Source of the DNA: Fodinibius salipaludis
GTDB lineage: Bacteria > Bacteroidota > Rhodothermia > Balneolales > Balneolaceae
Reading direction: 5' to 3'
DNA length: 64,000 nucleotides
Assembly: GCF_002287075.1 (NCBI RefSeq)
Contig: NZ_NSKE01000005.1
Location: 1 to 64,000 of the forward strand
The position numbers and the translations under genes are program-made. The stretch's first letter is position 1, and each line of letters begins with the position of its first letter. Shown here one piece after another: positions 39,764-48,086 of this stretch. The notes beneath the pieces are model-generated. The model was not told the origin of the DNA. It did no database searches and saw only the letters and a list, made by a program, of their open reading frames with translations.

Positions 39764-39927
39764 TATATTTGAGGCCTTGAAAATCACTCTGTGAGATCAG
39801 CTTTCTATTTCAGTAGTGATTTCATTGTTCTTTCTAAAATAATAAGAAAGTGTCATCCTGGATTTATTTTAGTATGGCACTTTATATCTTTGCCCTGGTG
39901 ATCCGCCTGTACTAAAGTTTCGGCGGA
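39764..39927 (+). ncRNA. Hairpin-rich transcribed leader before tRNA-Leu
   Basis: A -7-like box TATATTTG (39764-39771) is followed by a run of hairpins: AAATCACT/AGTGATTT (39781-39788/39815-39822), CTTTCT/AGAAAG (39830-39835/39845-39850) overlapping AAAGTGTCA/TGGCACTTT (39847-39855/39875-39883), and TCCGCC/GGCGGA (39902-39907/39922-39927). No ORF is present. The segment may be a small RNA or a processed leader of the tRNA transcript. I cannot assign it to a known family. Confidence 0.45.
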
Positions 39928-39960
39928 CACAATAGGATTAGAAAGCTATTTAAGTTTATT

Positions 39961-40045
39961 GCCCTGGTGGCGGAATTGGTAGACGCGCTGGCTTGAGGGG
40001 TCAGTTCCCATTTTGGGAGTGCTAGTTCGACTCTAGTCCAGGGCA
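39961..40045 (+). tRNA. tRNA-Leu (anticodon GAG)
   Basis: This 85-nt class II tRNA has acceptor stem GCCCTGG/CCAGGGC, discriminator A, and anticodon stem CTGGC/GTCAG with loop TTGAGGG (anticodon GAG). The variable arm is TTCCCATTTTGGGAG-like and the T-arm AGTTCGACTCT. CCA is not encoded. Confidence 0.95.
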
Positions 40046-40047
40046 CA

Positions 40048-40082
40048 AAAACCCTTGTAAGTTCTTATCTTGCAAGGGTTTA
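40048..40082 (+). terminator. Terminator after tRNA-Leu
   Basis: AAACCCTTGTAAG pairs with CTTGCAAGGGTTT (13 bp, one G-U) around TTCTTAT, followed by ATTATTTTA. It begins 3 nt after the tRNA. Confidence 0.82.
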
Positions 40083-40089
40083 TTATTTT

Positions 40090-40773
40090 ATGTACAACCT
40101 TGAACAAAGAGTGCCCATTTGCAGTATAATGTCATCCTCCCATGATTCGTTGCTCATAGAGGGCACGAACGGCACACTGCAGATTGATGATATTCGATTT
40201 ATCGTTGCAGAATTTGAGCTGGATCCCTCCGAGGCTGATGATAACTCCACCGAGCTCGAAGAGTTTGAATCCGAACCTTTTTTCGTTGATCTGCCGTTCG
40301 TAGATGAGGCACTGAGCCTGGCAAATAATCAGATTCAGGCCGGCCTGTACGACGAATTAGAATTTGAGGTTGAGAACCTGGACTTCGAAGATGAGGAGGA
40401 AGGAGAAGACGAGGAGCATCAAACCCTGGCTGATTCCATCCGCTCCGAATTTGCGGATTGGCCAAATGAAGCAAGTATGGTCATAGTAGGTACCTTCACC
40501 CCTACTGATGGTGATCCGCAATCTTTTACCGTTTTTGCTGAAGCGGAAATAGAGATTGAGCGAGAATTTAATCCACCGCTTGAGGTTACGGAGAATAATA
40601 TTCAGCAAGTGGTTTCAGTACGTATCAACCCCACAACATGGTTTAAACAATCTGACGGGTCCGTCATCGACCTTACCCAGTAAGACTGGGATCAGCATCA
40701 GCAATTGCTTGAGTTTGAAGCCGAGTTTGAAAACGGCGTCGAAGAAATCGAAGTGGATGACGATGATGATTAA
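40090..40773 (+). pseudogene. Decayed gene for an acidic secreted/lipoprotein-like protein
   Basis: An open frame of 197 codons starts right after the tRNA terminator without any signal peptide, although the content (LLIEGTNGTLQIDDIRFIVAEFEL, then acidic beta-rich sequence) looks like the mature part of a secreted protein. It stops at TAA (40681-40683). The same frame then continues for 29 more sense codons to TAA at 40771-40773 with matching acidic character (LLEFEAEFENGVEEIEVDDDDD). A single change of that TAA would join the two parts. Both a lost 5' end and a nonsense codon point to a pseudogene. Family not identified. Confidence 0.6.
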
Positions 40774-40805
40774 TCCGCAGTATATAATTGTTGGAGAAAC
40801 TATAC

Positions 40806-40837
40806 AAAAGCTCGGAGCCTTGCTTCGGGCTTTTGTT
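40806..40837 (+). terminator. Terminator after the pseudogene
   Basis: AAAAGC-T-CGGAG pairs with CTTCG-G-GCTTTT (11 bp with one internal mismatch and a G-U) around CCTTG, then TGTTAT. It still marks the 3' end of the former gene. Confidence 0.7.
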
Positions 40838-40977
40838 ATATTACAGGTGGATTGGTTTACGATGAGTATCAAGTAATCTCAGTACCCCTCTTCTATAGAT
40901 AGGTTTTATTTGTTTCTGTTCTCCATCCTAACTATATATAAATAAACTTTTCAACAAATTAGTAGGGTAAATCTATT

Positions 40978-41457
40978 ATGGAACGCACCTATTCTTTTAC
41001 TGAGACGGTTATTTGCGGACTTATTGCTACGTTTATGATGTCCATGCTTTCATTTCTATCAAGCGGTATTGGCCTTCCCGTTATTGATGTGGGATACATG
41101 CTTAAAGAAATCTTCAATCATATTCATGAACAGGATCCTTACAACATTCTATGGGGCAATGCAGCCTATTATATTGGTGGAATATTATTGGCTTTAATCT
41201 GGGTCGTTTTTCTGGATGACCGCATCCCGGGCAATTGGCTGGTGCAAGGAATTATGTATGGTATTGGGATATCAATTATCGCGGCAGTCATTATATCCCC
41301 CGCAATTTCTATGGCCGGCGGCGAATCATTTGGCCTATTTTATCTTGATACCTGGTTCCCTGTACTCAATATAATAGCAGGATTGATTATGCACTTGGGC
41401 TATGGCATTACCTTGTTACTCTGTCTGGAATACTCCGATCACTTTAAATCAGATTAA
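40978..41457 (+). CDS. Four-TM membrane protein of unknown function
   Basis: The 159-residue protein has four hydrophobic segments (about 10-32, 60-82, 89-111, 125-152) and short loops, one with the HIHEQDPYNILWGN sequence. The C-terminus is CLEYSDHFKSD. It has no signal peptide and I cannot name a family. A degraded copy of its last 13 codons lies downstream at 42861-42899, beyond the beta-propeller lipoprotein gene. Confidence 0.75.
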   Translation: MERTYSFTETVICGLIATFMMSMLSFLSSGIGLPVIDVGYMLKEIFNHIHEQDPYNILWGNAAYYIGGILLALIWVVFLDDRIPGNWLVQGIMYGIGISIIAAVIISPAISMAGGESFGLFYLDTWFPVLNIIAGLIMHLGYGITLLLCLEYSDHFKSD

Positions 41458-41545
41458 TCCTTAAGAAGATTTTATTTGTCCTCTCTTTTCTTCCTGGTAC
41501 GCATATGCTATATACGGCAATTAAAATTGTAATTAATTCTATAAC

Positions 41546-42739
41546 ATGCGACGATTACCAAGTATTTTCAGTTTTTTATTTATAATACTCTTTATAATTA
41601 GCTGTGGCGGAGATGGCGGCACTGGACCTGATCCCAATCCTGAGCCGGAACCAGAGTCTACAACCGGTACTTTGGAAATAATCACTTCCACAAGTGGATC
41701 TGACAAGGATCCCGACGGGTATACGCTTACCGTGGACGGGGCTGACCATACCCTGGGTACCGACGAGACGGTAACCGTCGAAGATCTCGAAGAAGGCAAT
41801 TACGATGTCGAACTCTCTGGGCTTGCTGATAACTGCTCGGTGGATGGGGACAACCCACAGCAAGTAGATATTACTGCGGAGAATACTACCTCGGCTACTT
41901 TCGAAATTAGCTGCCAAGAAGTAGCCAATAACAAAATTACTTTCATAAGTAATCGCGATGGAGATTCTGAAATATTTATGATGAATGCCGATGGCTCTAA
42001 CCCAGAAAAAGTAACTGACAATACCACTGATGAAGGTCAAGTTGTTATATCTCCCGACGGCACCCAAATTGCTTTCACCAGTGATCGTAATGGAAACGAT
42101 AATTTGTTCGTAATGAATGTCGATGGGTCTGAAGTGAGACAGCTTACCCATACTTCGGATGTACCAGACTATCCCACTTGGTCAGCAAACGGTTCACAAA
42201 TTGCTTTTAGTAGTAGTAATAGCGGAAAGTTCGATTCGAATTGGGATATTTATACCATTAAGATCGATGGCAGTGAATTTACGCAACTTACAGATAATAA
42301 AGCACCGGACAGGTCCCCAAGTTGGTCACCTGAAGGTGATAAAATCATTTTCTACAGTGGCCGGGATGGAGATGACGAACTCTTTATGATGAATCCCGAT
42401 GGATCAGGGGTCGAGAAGATAACTGATAATTCTTCCGAAGATGCTGTTCCTCGATGGTCGCCCGATGGTAGAAAAATTTCTTTTACCAGTAATCGATCCG
42501 GTGACTACCAAATTTATACGATGAATCCCAACGGCACAGATGTACAACAGGTTTCAAATAATAATGCTATGGAACTTTTTTCCAGCTGGTCGCCCGATGG
42601 GTCGGAAATTATTTTCGAAACGAGTCGTGACGGTAATAGCGAAATCTATAAAATTAATGCAGATGGCAGTGGAATTCCGGATAACTTAACGAATCATTCT
42701 AAATATGATGGCCTTCCATTTTGGAGTCCGATTGAATAG
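41546..42739 (+). CDS. TolB-like beta-propeller lipoprotein
   Basis: The 397-residue lipoprotein has lipobox IISC (Cys 20) followed by a Gly/Asp/Pro-rich linker. A carbohydrate-binding or PEGA-like beta domain follows (about 40-130, LEIITSTSGSDKDPDGYTLT). Then come six to seven PD40 (WD40-like) blades of the form ITFISNRDGDSEIFMMNADG and SPDGTQIAFTSDRNG. PD40 propellers bind proteins or peptides; TolB proper lacks the extra N-terminal domain and is periplasmic, not lipidated. A strong terminator follows. No pal or tol genes are near. Confidence 0.88.
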   Translation: MRRLPSIFSFLFIILFIISCGGDGGTGPDPNPEPEPESTTGTLEIITSTSGSDKDPDGYTLTVDGADHTLGTDETVTVEDLEEGNYDVELSGLADNCSVDGDNPQQVDITAENTTSATFEISCQEVANNKITFISNRDGDSEIFMMNADGSNPEKVTDNTTDEGQVVISPDGTQIAFTSDRNGNDNLFVMNVDGSEVRQLTHTSDVPDYPTWSANGSQIAFSSSNSGKFDSNWDIYTIKIDGSEFTQLTDNKAPDRSPSWSPEGDKIIFYSGRDGDDELFMMNPDGSGVEKITDNSSEDAVPRWSPDGRKISFTSNRSGDYQIYTMNPNGTDVQQVSNNNAMELFSSWSPDGSEIIFETSRDGNSEIYKINADGSGIPDNLTNHSKYDGLPFWSPIE

Positions 42740-42762
42740 AAAACGATAACTCTTCCAATTTG

Positions 42763-42794
42763 AACCTGCAGTGGACAACAACACTGCAGGTTTT
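42763..42794 (+). terminator. Terminator after the propeller lipoprotein
   Basis: AACCTGCAGTG (42763-42773) pairs perfectly with CACTGCAGGTT (42782-42792), followed by TT. An 11-bp stem is unusually long here. Confidence 0.8.
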
Positions 42795-42860
42795 ATCGAT
42801 CACATCATAATTTTAAGGTCATGCACCGAAAGCACGATAGGTTGGTATATTTTATCTATC

Positions 42861-42899
42861 ACTCTGTCTGGAACACTCTGATCGACTTAAATCAGGTTA
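42861..42899 (+). pseudogene. Remnant copy of the 3' end of the four-TM gene
   Basis: This stretch matches the last 39 bases of the gene at 40978 (ending 41457) at 33 positions. It reads LCLEHSDRLKSG-stop against LCLEYSDHFKSD-stop in the intact gene. The homology fades upstream within about 15 nt. It shows that a second copy once existed after the lipoprotein gene. The rest of the 42740-43051 gap has only two terminators and no ORF. Confidence 0.65.
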
Positions 42900-42990
42900 A
42901 CGCTGCAAGGAGGGGGGGCTGAGGGAACCAGCATGATCAGAATTCCAAGCAAGCTATCAACGCACTGAATTTATTTGTAGATAGACAACA

Positions 42991-43024
42991 AAAAGGAGGA
43001 TGTTAAGATACATCCTCCTTTTTT
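42991..43024. terminator. Bidirectional terminator between 42.9 and 43.05 kb
   Basis: AAAAGGAGGATGT (42991-43003) pairs perfectly over 13 bp with ACATCCTCCTTTT (43010-43022) and is flanked by A and T runs on both sides. It ends the VWA lipoprotein transcript on the minus strand. Confidence 0.88.
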
Positions 43025-43051
43025 ATTTCCCGGCATGAGTAAGTTGACATT

Positions 43052-44089
43052 TTAATCGACGGAACATCCACCGGTAAAGCCTTCGGCCGAAAATTCAGTT
43101 TGAAAACTTCCGAACTTATCCTCGTAAATTGCACGCAATTCCAGCGTGTGTTGGCCACTACGTTTCGGAGAACAATACTCTAAGACATAATAAGAATTTG
43201 ATTCTGCTTCCAACCGTTCTGCAACAGCAAGAAACGTTTCATTGAGTGCCAGTGAATCTTCGGCTAATTCAAATCCATCTTTACCAAAACTTTCCAACAC
43301 CTCTTGATCAATTTCTCCTCCGAGACCTATGCTAAACAGCGAATACTCATCGCTGGCGGCATTAACCGAATCAAGAGCAGTAGAAGTACTTACCCTTCCG
43401 GCCTGATCAGTTCCATCAGTAAAAAGGACCATGGACCCGGCTGTAGCAATATCAGAATCTTCCCTTATTTCCTTTACGCGACCATCCATGATTGACAAGC
43501 CCTGAATTACAGCTCCATTCAAGTTTGTGGATACATCATTACTTATATCTTCATTAATCGATTCTATTCCACTGATCAAGCTGTCACCTTCATGGGTATA
43601 CGATACCAAGGGATGGACGTTTTTCTCACCATCAAACCAATATACAGCCATTTCCTGGGTTCCGTAGAGACTTTCCCCTTCTTCGGGCATTGTACGATCA
43701 ATAAAAGTCGTAGCGGCCTCCTTTAATTTGGGCAGATCGGCATTATTCAATATGCTTCCGCTAAGATCCAGCATCAAAATAGAAGAATACAAGAAATCCC
43801 CGCTCTCCCTTTGAATATCAGCCTGCGATTCGAGACGTGATATCTGGGAGCCATCTTCATATATCTCAAAATCTGAAGGCTCAAGAGTAGTAAACTGATG
43901 CGCTTCCCCCAGATCTACTTTAAAAAATAATCTGATTTTCGAAGGCACCTCTGTTTTCGCCTCAATGAGATTTATCTCAACTTCTTCCCCACCGTTATTT
44001 TTACTACTGTCACAACCGGTGAATATCATCATTAAAAAAATGGAAAGAATAATTAGCGAGAAGGGAAAATATCTTTGGGATAACATCAT
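43052..44089 (-). CDS. VWA-domain lipoprotein
   Basis: The 345-residue lipoprotein has lipobox FTGC (Cys 26), a beta domain up to about 100 (RLFFKVDLGEAHQF...PSDFEIYEDG) and a von Willebrand factor A domain. The metal-binding MIDAS is DLSGS (108-112) with the later Thr in SNDVSTNLNGAV and Asp in LFTDGTD. A C-terminal domain ends CSPKRSGQHTLELRAIY. Such proteins bind other proteins through the metal site. Either of two adjacent ATG codons can be the start. An inverted repeat lies just upstream (44107-44140). Confidence 0.85.
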   Translation of the reverse strand: MMLSQRYFPFSLIILSIFLMMIFTGCDSSKNNGGEEVEINLIEAKTEVPSKIRLFFKVDLGEAHQFTTLEPSDFEIYEDGSQISRLESQADIQRESGDFLYSSILMLDLSGSILNNADLPKLKEAATTFIDRTMPEEGESLYGTQEMAVYWFDGEKNVHPLVSYTHEGDSLISGIESINEDISNDVSTNLNGAVIQGLSIMDGRVKEIREDSDIATAGSMVLFTDGTDQAGRVSTSTALDSVNAASDEYSLFSIGLGGEIDQEVLESFGKDGFELAEDSLALNETFLAVAERLEAESNSYYVLEYCSPKRSGQHTLELRAIYEDKFGSFQTEFSAEGFTGGCSVD

Positions 44090-44395
44090 TACTTGGTATT
44101 CGATTTAATGCTTTTATGTGTTCATACTATTAAAAGCATTCGTTTATCATTTGTTCCCTCCTTTTAACAAACTAAAACCTAAAAAATTATATTAAATGAC
44201 AAATAGATCGCATTCAGTTCTTGCGGTTGACTTGTTCTATTTCAACATTCGATATCGATAACAGTGTGTATGGAACATGAGATGACTATAGTGAGCCTAT
44301 GCTCATTGTTTTACTACAAAATGCAACAAGACGTAATACATTATTTTGGTCAACTCATATATCCTTCGTAATCTGATTACTTAAAAAATAAGAGC
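44090..44395. other. Gap between VWA lipoprotein and csaA
   Basis: This 306-nt AT-rich gap separates divergent genes. It holds an inverted repeat AATGCTTTTA (44107-44116) and TAAAAGCATT (44131-44140), 10 bp each and 14 nt apart, located 17 nt upstream of the VWA lipoprotein start. No ORF or known RNA is seen in the rest. Confidence 0.5.
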
Positions 44396-44740
44396 ATGTC
44401 ATTACAAACAATCAGCTGGGAGCAATTTGAGCAAGTCGAACTTCGGGTCGGAACCATCACAAGAGCAGAGAAATTTCCTAAAGCAAACAAACCTGCCTAT
44501 AAACTTTGGGTAGACTTCGGAGATGATATAGGAATCAAGAAGAGCAGTGCCCAAATTACTGACCTGTATTCAACAACTGATTTAATTGACAAACAAGTCG
44601 TTGGCGTTGTAAATTTTCCGCCTAAAAAAATTGGTCCTTTTATCTCTGAATGTCTCATTACCGGATTCCACAGAAATGATGGCAATGTAGTACTGGCGGT
44701 ACCCGATAAAAATATCCCAAATGGAAGTAAACTTAGCTAA
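44396..44740 (+). CDS. csaA: CsaA-like tRNA-binding/chaperone protein
   Basis: The 114-residue protein is a single EMAP/Trbp111-type tRNA-binding OB fold. The pattern WEQFEQVELRVGTITRAEKF, YKLWVDFG, SSAQITDLY, VVGVVNFPPKKIG and the final VVLAVPDKNIPNGSKL is that of CsaA. In Bacillus CsaA binds precursor proteins and SecA. It stands alone with no visible operon partner. Confidence 0.92.
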   Translation: MSLQTISWEQFEQVELRVGTITRAEKFPKANKPAYKLWVDFGDDIGIKKSSAQITDLYSTTDLIDKQVVGVVNFPPKKIGPFISECLITGFHRNDGNVVLAVPDKNIPNGSKLS

Positions 44741-44823
44741 TACACAAATTCCGTAATATATAATACTGTTATATAGTCTATAATTGGATAAAAAGGGTTG
44801 TTTAAAATCAACGCAATGATTCT

Positions 44824-45618
44824 ATGCGAATACTCAGCGTACTCTTTACTTTTCTTCTAATAGTAGGGATTGGACAAGAGTCCAGCGCCCAGGCGGTCTT
44901 TATTTGGGATGATATATCGGAGGAGGATTTCACACTTTGGGCTCAAAATAACCTACCCTGCCCTGTTTACTTGAAAGCCAAACCCGACTCTATGGATATA
45001 GAATTTGATCGTTTTATTCCCAAAGGTGCTAAAGACAAGCTTGGTCAACTGCCCATCGATTCTTTAGATTCTCCAAAAAAATTTAAAGGTCAGTTACGCT
45101 ATCACCTCACCCTCGGCAACCCCCATGCTATTCACGATCCAAGTTATAAATATTTACTACCCTATCCCCGGGAAAAATCACATATCCTTATCCAGGGAAA
45201 CAACTCGACTTTCACCCATAACTTACCAAACTCGAAATATGCCTTCGATTTTTATATGCCCGAAAACAGTCTAATAAGTGCTGCCCGCGGTGGTACTGTC
45301 GGATTTGTAAGCCAGAATAACAAAAGGGGCGGCAACAATGAAGATTACCTACAGCAAGCTAATAAGATTATGATTTGTCATGACGACGGAACCGTAGCTG
45401 TCTATGCTCATCTGCGGCACAAAGGAACTCTCATTAATATGGGTGAACAAGTGTATGCCGGAGAAATTATTGGTTTTAGTGGTAATACCGGATATTCCAC
45501 CACTCCACATCTGCACTTCGGTGTTCTGGCTGGGCCAAAGTCGGTACATGTAAAATTCAGAGAGCTCCCCGATACACTTAAAAGTGGATTTTCATACAAA
45601 CAAAAATTGGATTTTTAA
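44824..45618 (+). CDS. M23 family metallopeptidase, exported
   Basis: The 264-residue protein has a signal peptide (cleavage near SSAQA, residue 23), an N-terminal domain to about 120, and an M23 (LytM) peptidase domain. Zinc ligands are visible in the SKYAFDFYMP segment (Asp) and in TPHLHFGVL, with the catalytic His in VYAHLRHKG. It probably cuts peptidoglycan cross-links in the periplasm. It is not next to cell-division genes. Confidence 0.88.
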   Translation: MRILSVLFTFLLIVGIGQESSAQAVFIWDDISEEDFTLWAQNNLPCPVYLKAKPDSMDIEFDRFIPKGAKDKLGQLPIDSLDSPKKFKGQLRYHLTLGNPHAIHDPSYKYLLPYPREKSHILIQGNNSTFTHNLPNSKYAFDFYMPENSLISAARGGTVGFVSQNNKRGGNNEDYLQQANKIMICHDDGTVAVYAHLRHKGTLINMGEQVYAGEIIGFSGNTGYSTTPHLHFGVLAGPKSVHVKFRELPDTLKSGFSYKQKLDF

Positions 45619-45779
45619 CTTGATTTATCTCCTGCTTTCAAAATATTACCAAATCTCATAATCCCATTTTTAAGATATTCACCAAAAGCACTCCCCTATA
45701 AATTTAATACCTCCCATTCGCTCATCTTTTCATATTATCATATATTTACCCTCAATAAAATTCATCAAAACCAACCTAT

Positions 45780-48026
45780 ATGACCGGTCCAATTTTGAAT
45801 AAATTCGATATACAAAGGACCTTACTGCTGATATTCTTTTTGTGCATCCCGTTTTTAGGAATTGCCCAACAAAACGAGACGAAAAACGAAAAAAGCACCG
45901 AAAACGAAGAAATAAAGCTGGGGCTTGCATTAAGTGGAGGGGGAGCCAAGGGGTTTGCCCATATTGGAGTACTCAAAGTGCTTCAGGAAGAAGGTATTCC
46001 CGTGCATATGGTCAGTGGTACCAGTATGGGTTCAATCGTAGGATCATTGTATGCCATTGGCTATTCCCCTCAAGAGATCGAAGAGATAGCACAAACTTCA
46101 AACTGGAATATTCTTTTAAATGACAGCTATCAGATTAATCCACAGCAAATATCAAACAGCATCCTGAAGAAGGATACGTACCTTGTTACTTTTCCCTTTA
46201 CTGACAACCAACTTACGCTTCCCGTCGGCCTTGTTGATGGACAAAACATCTCCATGATGCTCTACCGGCTTATGCTTCCCTTTCATGATGTAAGAGATTT
46301 TACCGAGCTCCCAATCCCCTTTGCGGCGGTGGCAACCAACTTAGCTACTGGAGAACCCAAATCTTTTTCCAGCGGTTACCTGCCAGATGTTGTTCGAGCC
46401 AGTATTGCTATTCCCAGCATTTTTAAGCCGGTTAAAATTGACGGAGAATCATATATCGACGGTGGTGTTGCCCGAAACATACCAGTCGAGGATGTACAAA
46501 ATATCGGGGCTGATTTTGTAATTGCATCCGATGTGGGCGAACCCATAAGAAAGGTTGATAGTCTTAAAACATTCGTGGATATACTTTTTCAGTCGGTAGG
46601 ATTTCATCAACAGGAATCAGATGTCATCCAAAAAGAAAAAACAGATATCTATATCCGGCCGGATATTAGTGATTTCTCCACATTCAGCTATGACCAAGTA
46701 GACGCAATTATTCGTCGTGGAGAACAGGCAGCCCGGAAAGCACTGCCAAAAATTAAAGAAGCGCTGGCAAAGTACGAAACAGCCCCCTCAACTTTTAAGC
46801 CCATTCAATCAACACGACAAGATACCATCCTTGTCTCAGATATTTCATTCAATAATCTAAGTGGATTAATCCAACAAGAACAGGTACTCCTTGCTCTTGA
46901 TATACAACTACCCGAAAAGCTTACCCTCTCACAGATCGAACAGAAAATAAACCAGCTTTACGATTCGGGACTTTTTAGCCAAATATCATACCGCCTGCAA
47001 AAAGACCAAAATCCCGAGGGAAATCAGCTTGTCTTGGAATTTCAGCACAAAGAACAGGAATATGCCGGCTTTAGCATGCGATACGACAGTCAATACAAAG
47101 CGGCATTGCTATTCGGTGCTTCATTTACCGATAATATCTTTTTAAATGACCGGATCACCATGCAGCTAAGAGCCGGTGAAATATTAGAACTTACCTCGGA
47201 TTACAGCATCCCAATCAGCCTTGCTCCACTAACGCATATCAAAACAGGATTAAGCTTGCAGCGTTCTCCCATTAATTACTATAACCAGAATCAAGCCTTA
47301 TCAAGCATAGATGTGGAAAAGCTGACGTTTAAACCGTCGATCGCTACCCAATTATGGCAACAGGCTGATTTTGAAATTGGTCTCGAAACAGAATTATACA
47401 ACTTGAATGAAGCTATCGGAAATACGCTTGTGCTGGGCAATAACACTTTTCTGCTCAAACCCTTTTTGACCGTAGATTTTAATACGCTTAATCGCAGCTA
47501 TTTCCCGACGAGAGGACAATCCCTGAATTTAAAAACTGAATTTTCTGAACCCGGATGGGGAAGCTCGGCAAGCTTTATTCAAACCTCCGGCAAGTGGTTC
47601 TCTACCATTCAACTCATTAGTGGAGTAAACATTTCCAACGAAATTTTTGCCGGATATTCATCTTCTTCGGACCTGCCCTTCCATTACTATTACTATGCGG
47701 GGGGGTTATCACAAAATCCTGTTTTTGAACTTAAACAGCTACCATTTATGGGGCATCCCACCCAGCAGCTTCGCGCCGCGAATATGAAAGCACTCCGTTC
47801 AAAGTTACAGGTTAGAATAAACAAGAATATCTATATTGGCGGGGGCATGAACGTTGCTCATCTTGCCGATCAGTGGACCTTTAATATGGATCAAGAACGT
47901 CTGGAAACGGGATATTCCCTTTCATTTGGAGCAACATCAATTGTGGGGCCCATCGAAGTTGCCCTTTCAACTCCCGACTTTACCAGCGGTTATGCTGTAA
48001 AACTCAATATGGGATATCATTTTTAA
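45780..48026 (+). CDS. Patatin-like phospholipase with Omp85-type barrel
   Basis: The 748-residue protein has a signal peptide (cleavage near IAQQ, residue 30) and a patatin domain with oxyanion loop SGGGAKGFAHIG (52-63), nucleophile S82 in GTSMG and D227 in YIDGGVARN. Next is a POTRA-like domain (about 345-425), and then a C-terminal 16-strand-type barrel of about 320 residues ending KLNMGYHF. This is the PlpD group, where the lipase is carried to the surface or periplasm by its own barrel. It converges with the aldo-keto reductase gene. Confidence 0.92.
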   Translation: MTGPILNKFDIQRTLLLIFFLCIPFLGIAQQNETKNEKSTENEEIKLGLALSGGGAKGFAHIGVLKVLQEEGIPVHMVSGTSMGSIVGSLYAIGYSPQEIEEIAQTSNWNILLNDSYQINPQQISNSILKKDTYLVTFPFTDNQLTLPVGLVDGQNISMMLYRLMLPFHDVRDFTELPIPFAAVATNLATGEPKSFSSGYLPDVVRASIAIPSIFKPVKIDGESYIDGGVARNIPVEDVQNIGADFVIASDVGEPIRKVDSLKTFVDILFQSVGFHQQESDVIQKEKTDIYIRPDISDFSTFSYDQVDAIIRRGEQAARKALPKIKEALAKYETAPSTFKPIQSTRQDTILVSDISFNNLSGLIQQEQVLLALDIQLPEKLTLSQIEQKINQLYDSGLFSQISYRLQKDQNPEGNQLVLEFQHKEQEYAGFSMRYDSQYKAALLFGASFTDNIFLNDRITMQLRAGEILELTSDYSIPISLAPLTHIKTGLSLQRSPINYYNQNQALSSIDVEKLTFKPSIATQLWQQADFEIGLETELYNLNEAIGNTLVLGNNTFLLKPFLTVDFNTLNRSYFPTRGQSLNLKTEFSEPGWGSSASFIQTSGKWFSTIQLISGVNISNEIFAGYSSSSDLPFHYYYYAGGLSQNPVFELKQLPFMGHPTQQLRAANMKALRSKLQVRINKNIYIGGGMNVAHLADQWTFNMDQERLETGYSLSFGATSIVGPIEVALSTPDFTSGYAVKLNMGYHF

Positions 48027-48033
48027 AAATAAT

Positions 48034-48057
48034 GCCCGGAGTACTATCCCCGGGCAC
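48034..48057 (-). terminator. Terminator of the aldo-keto reductase
   Basis: TGCCCGG (48034-48040) pairs with CCGGGCA (48051-48057). On the minus strand it is followed by TTATTTTTA. It separates the two convergent genes. Confidence 0.7.
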
Positions 48058-48086
48058 AGATTCAGTAGTAATAAGACAACTAAATA

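Noticed and set aside
39891-39970. Repeat TGCCCTGGTG (39891-39900) matching the 5' end of tRNA-Leu, as a possible attachment site
   Set aside because: Only ten bases match, it copies the 5' and not the 3' end of the tRNA, and there is no integrase or element boundary nearby.
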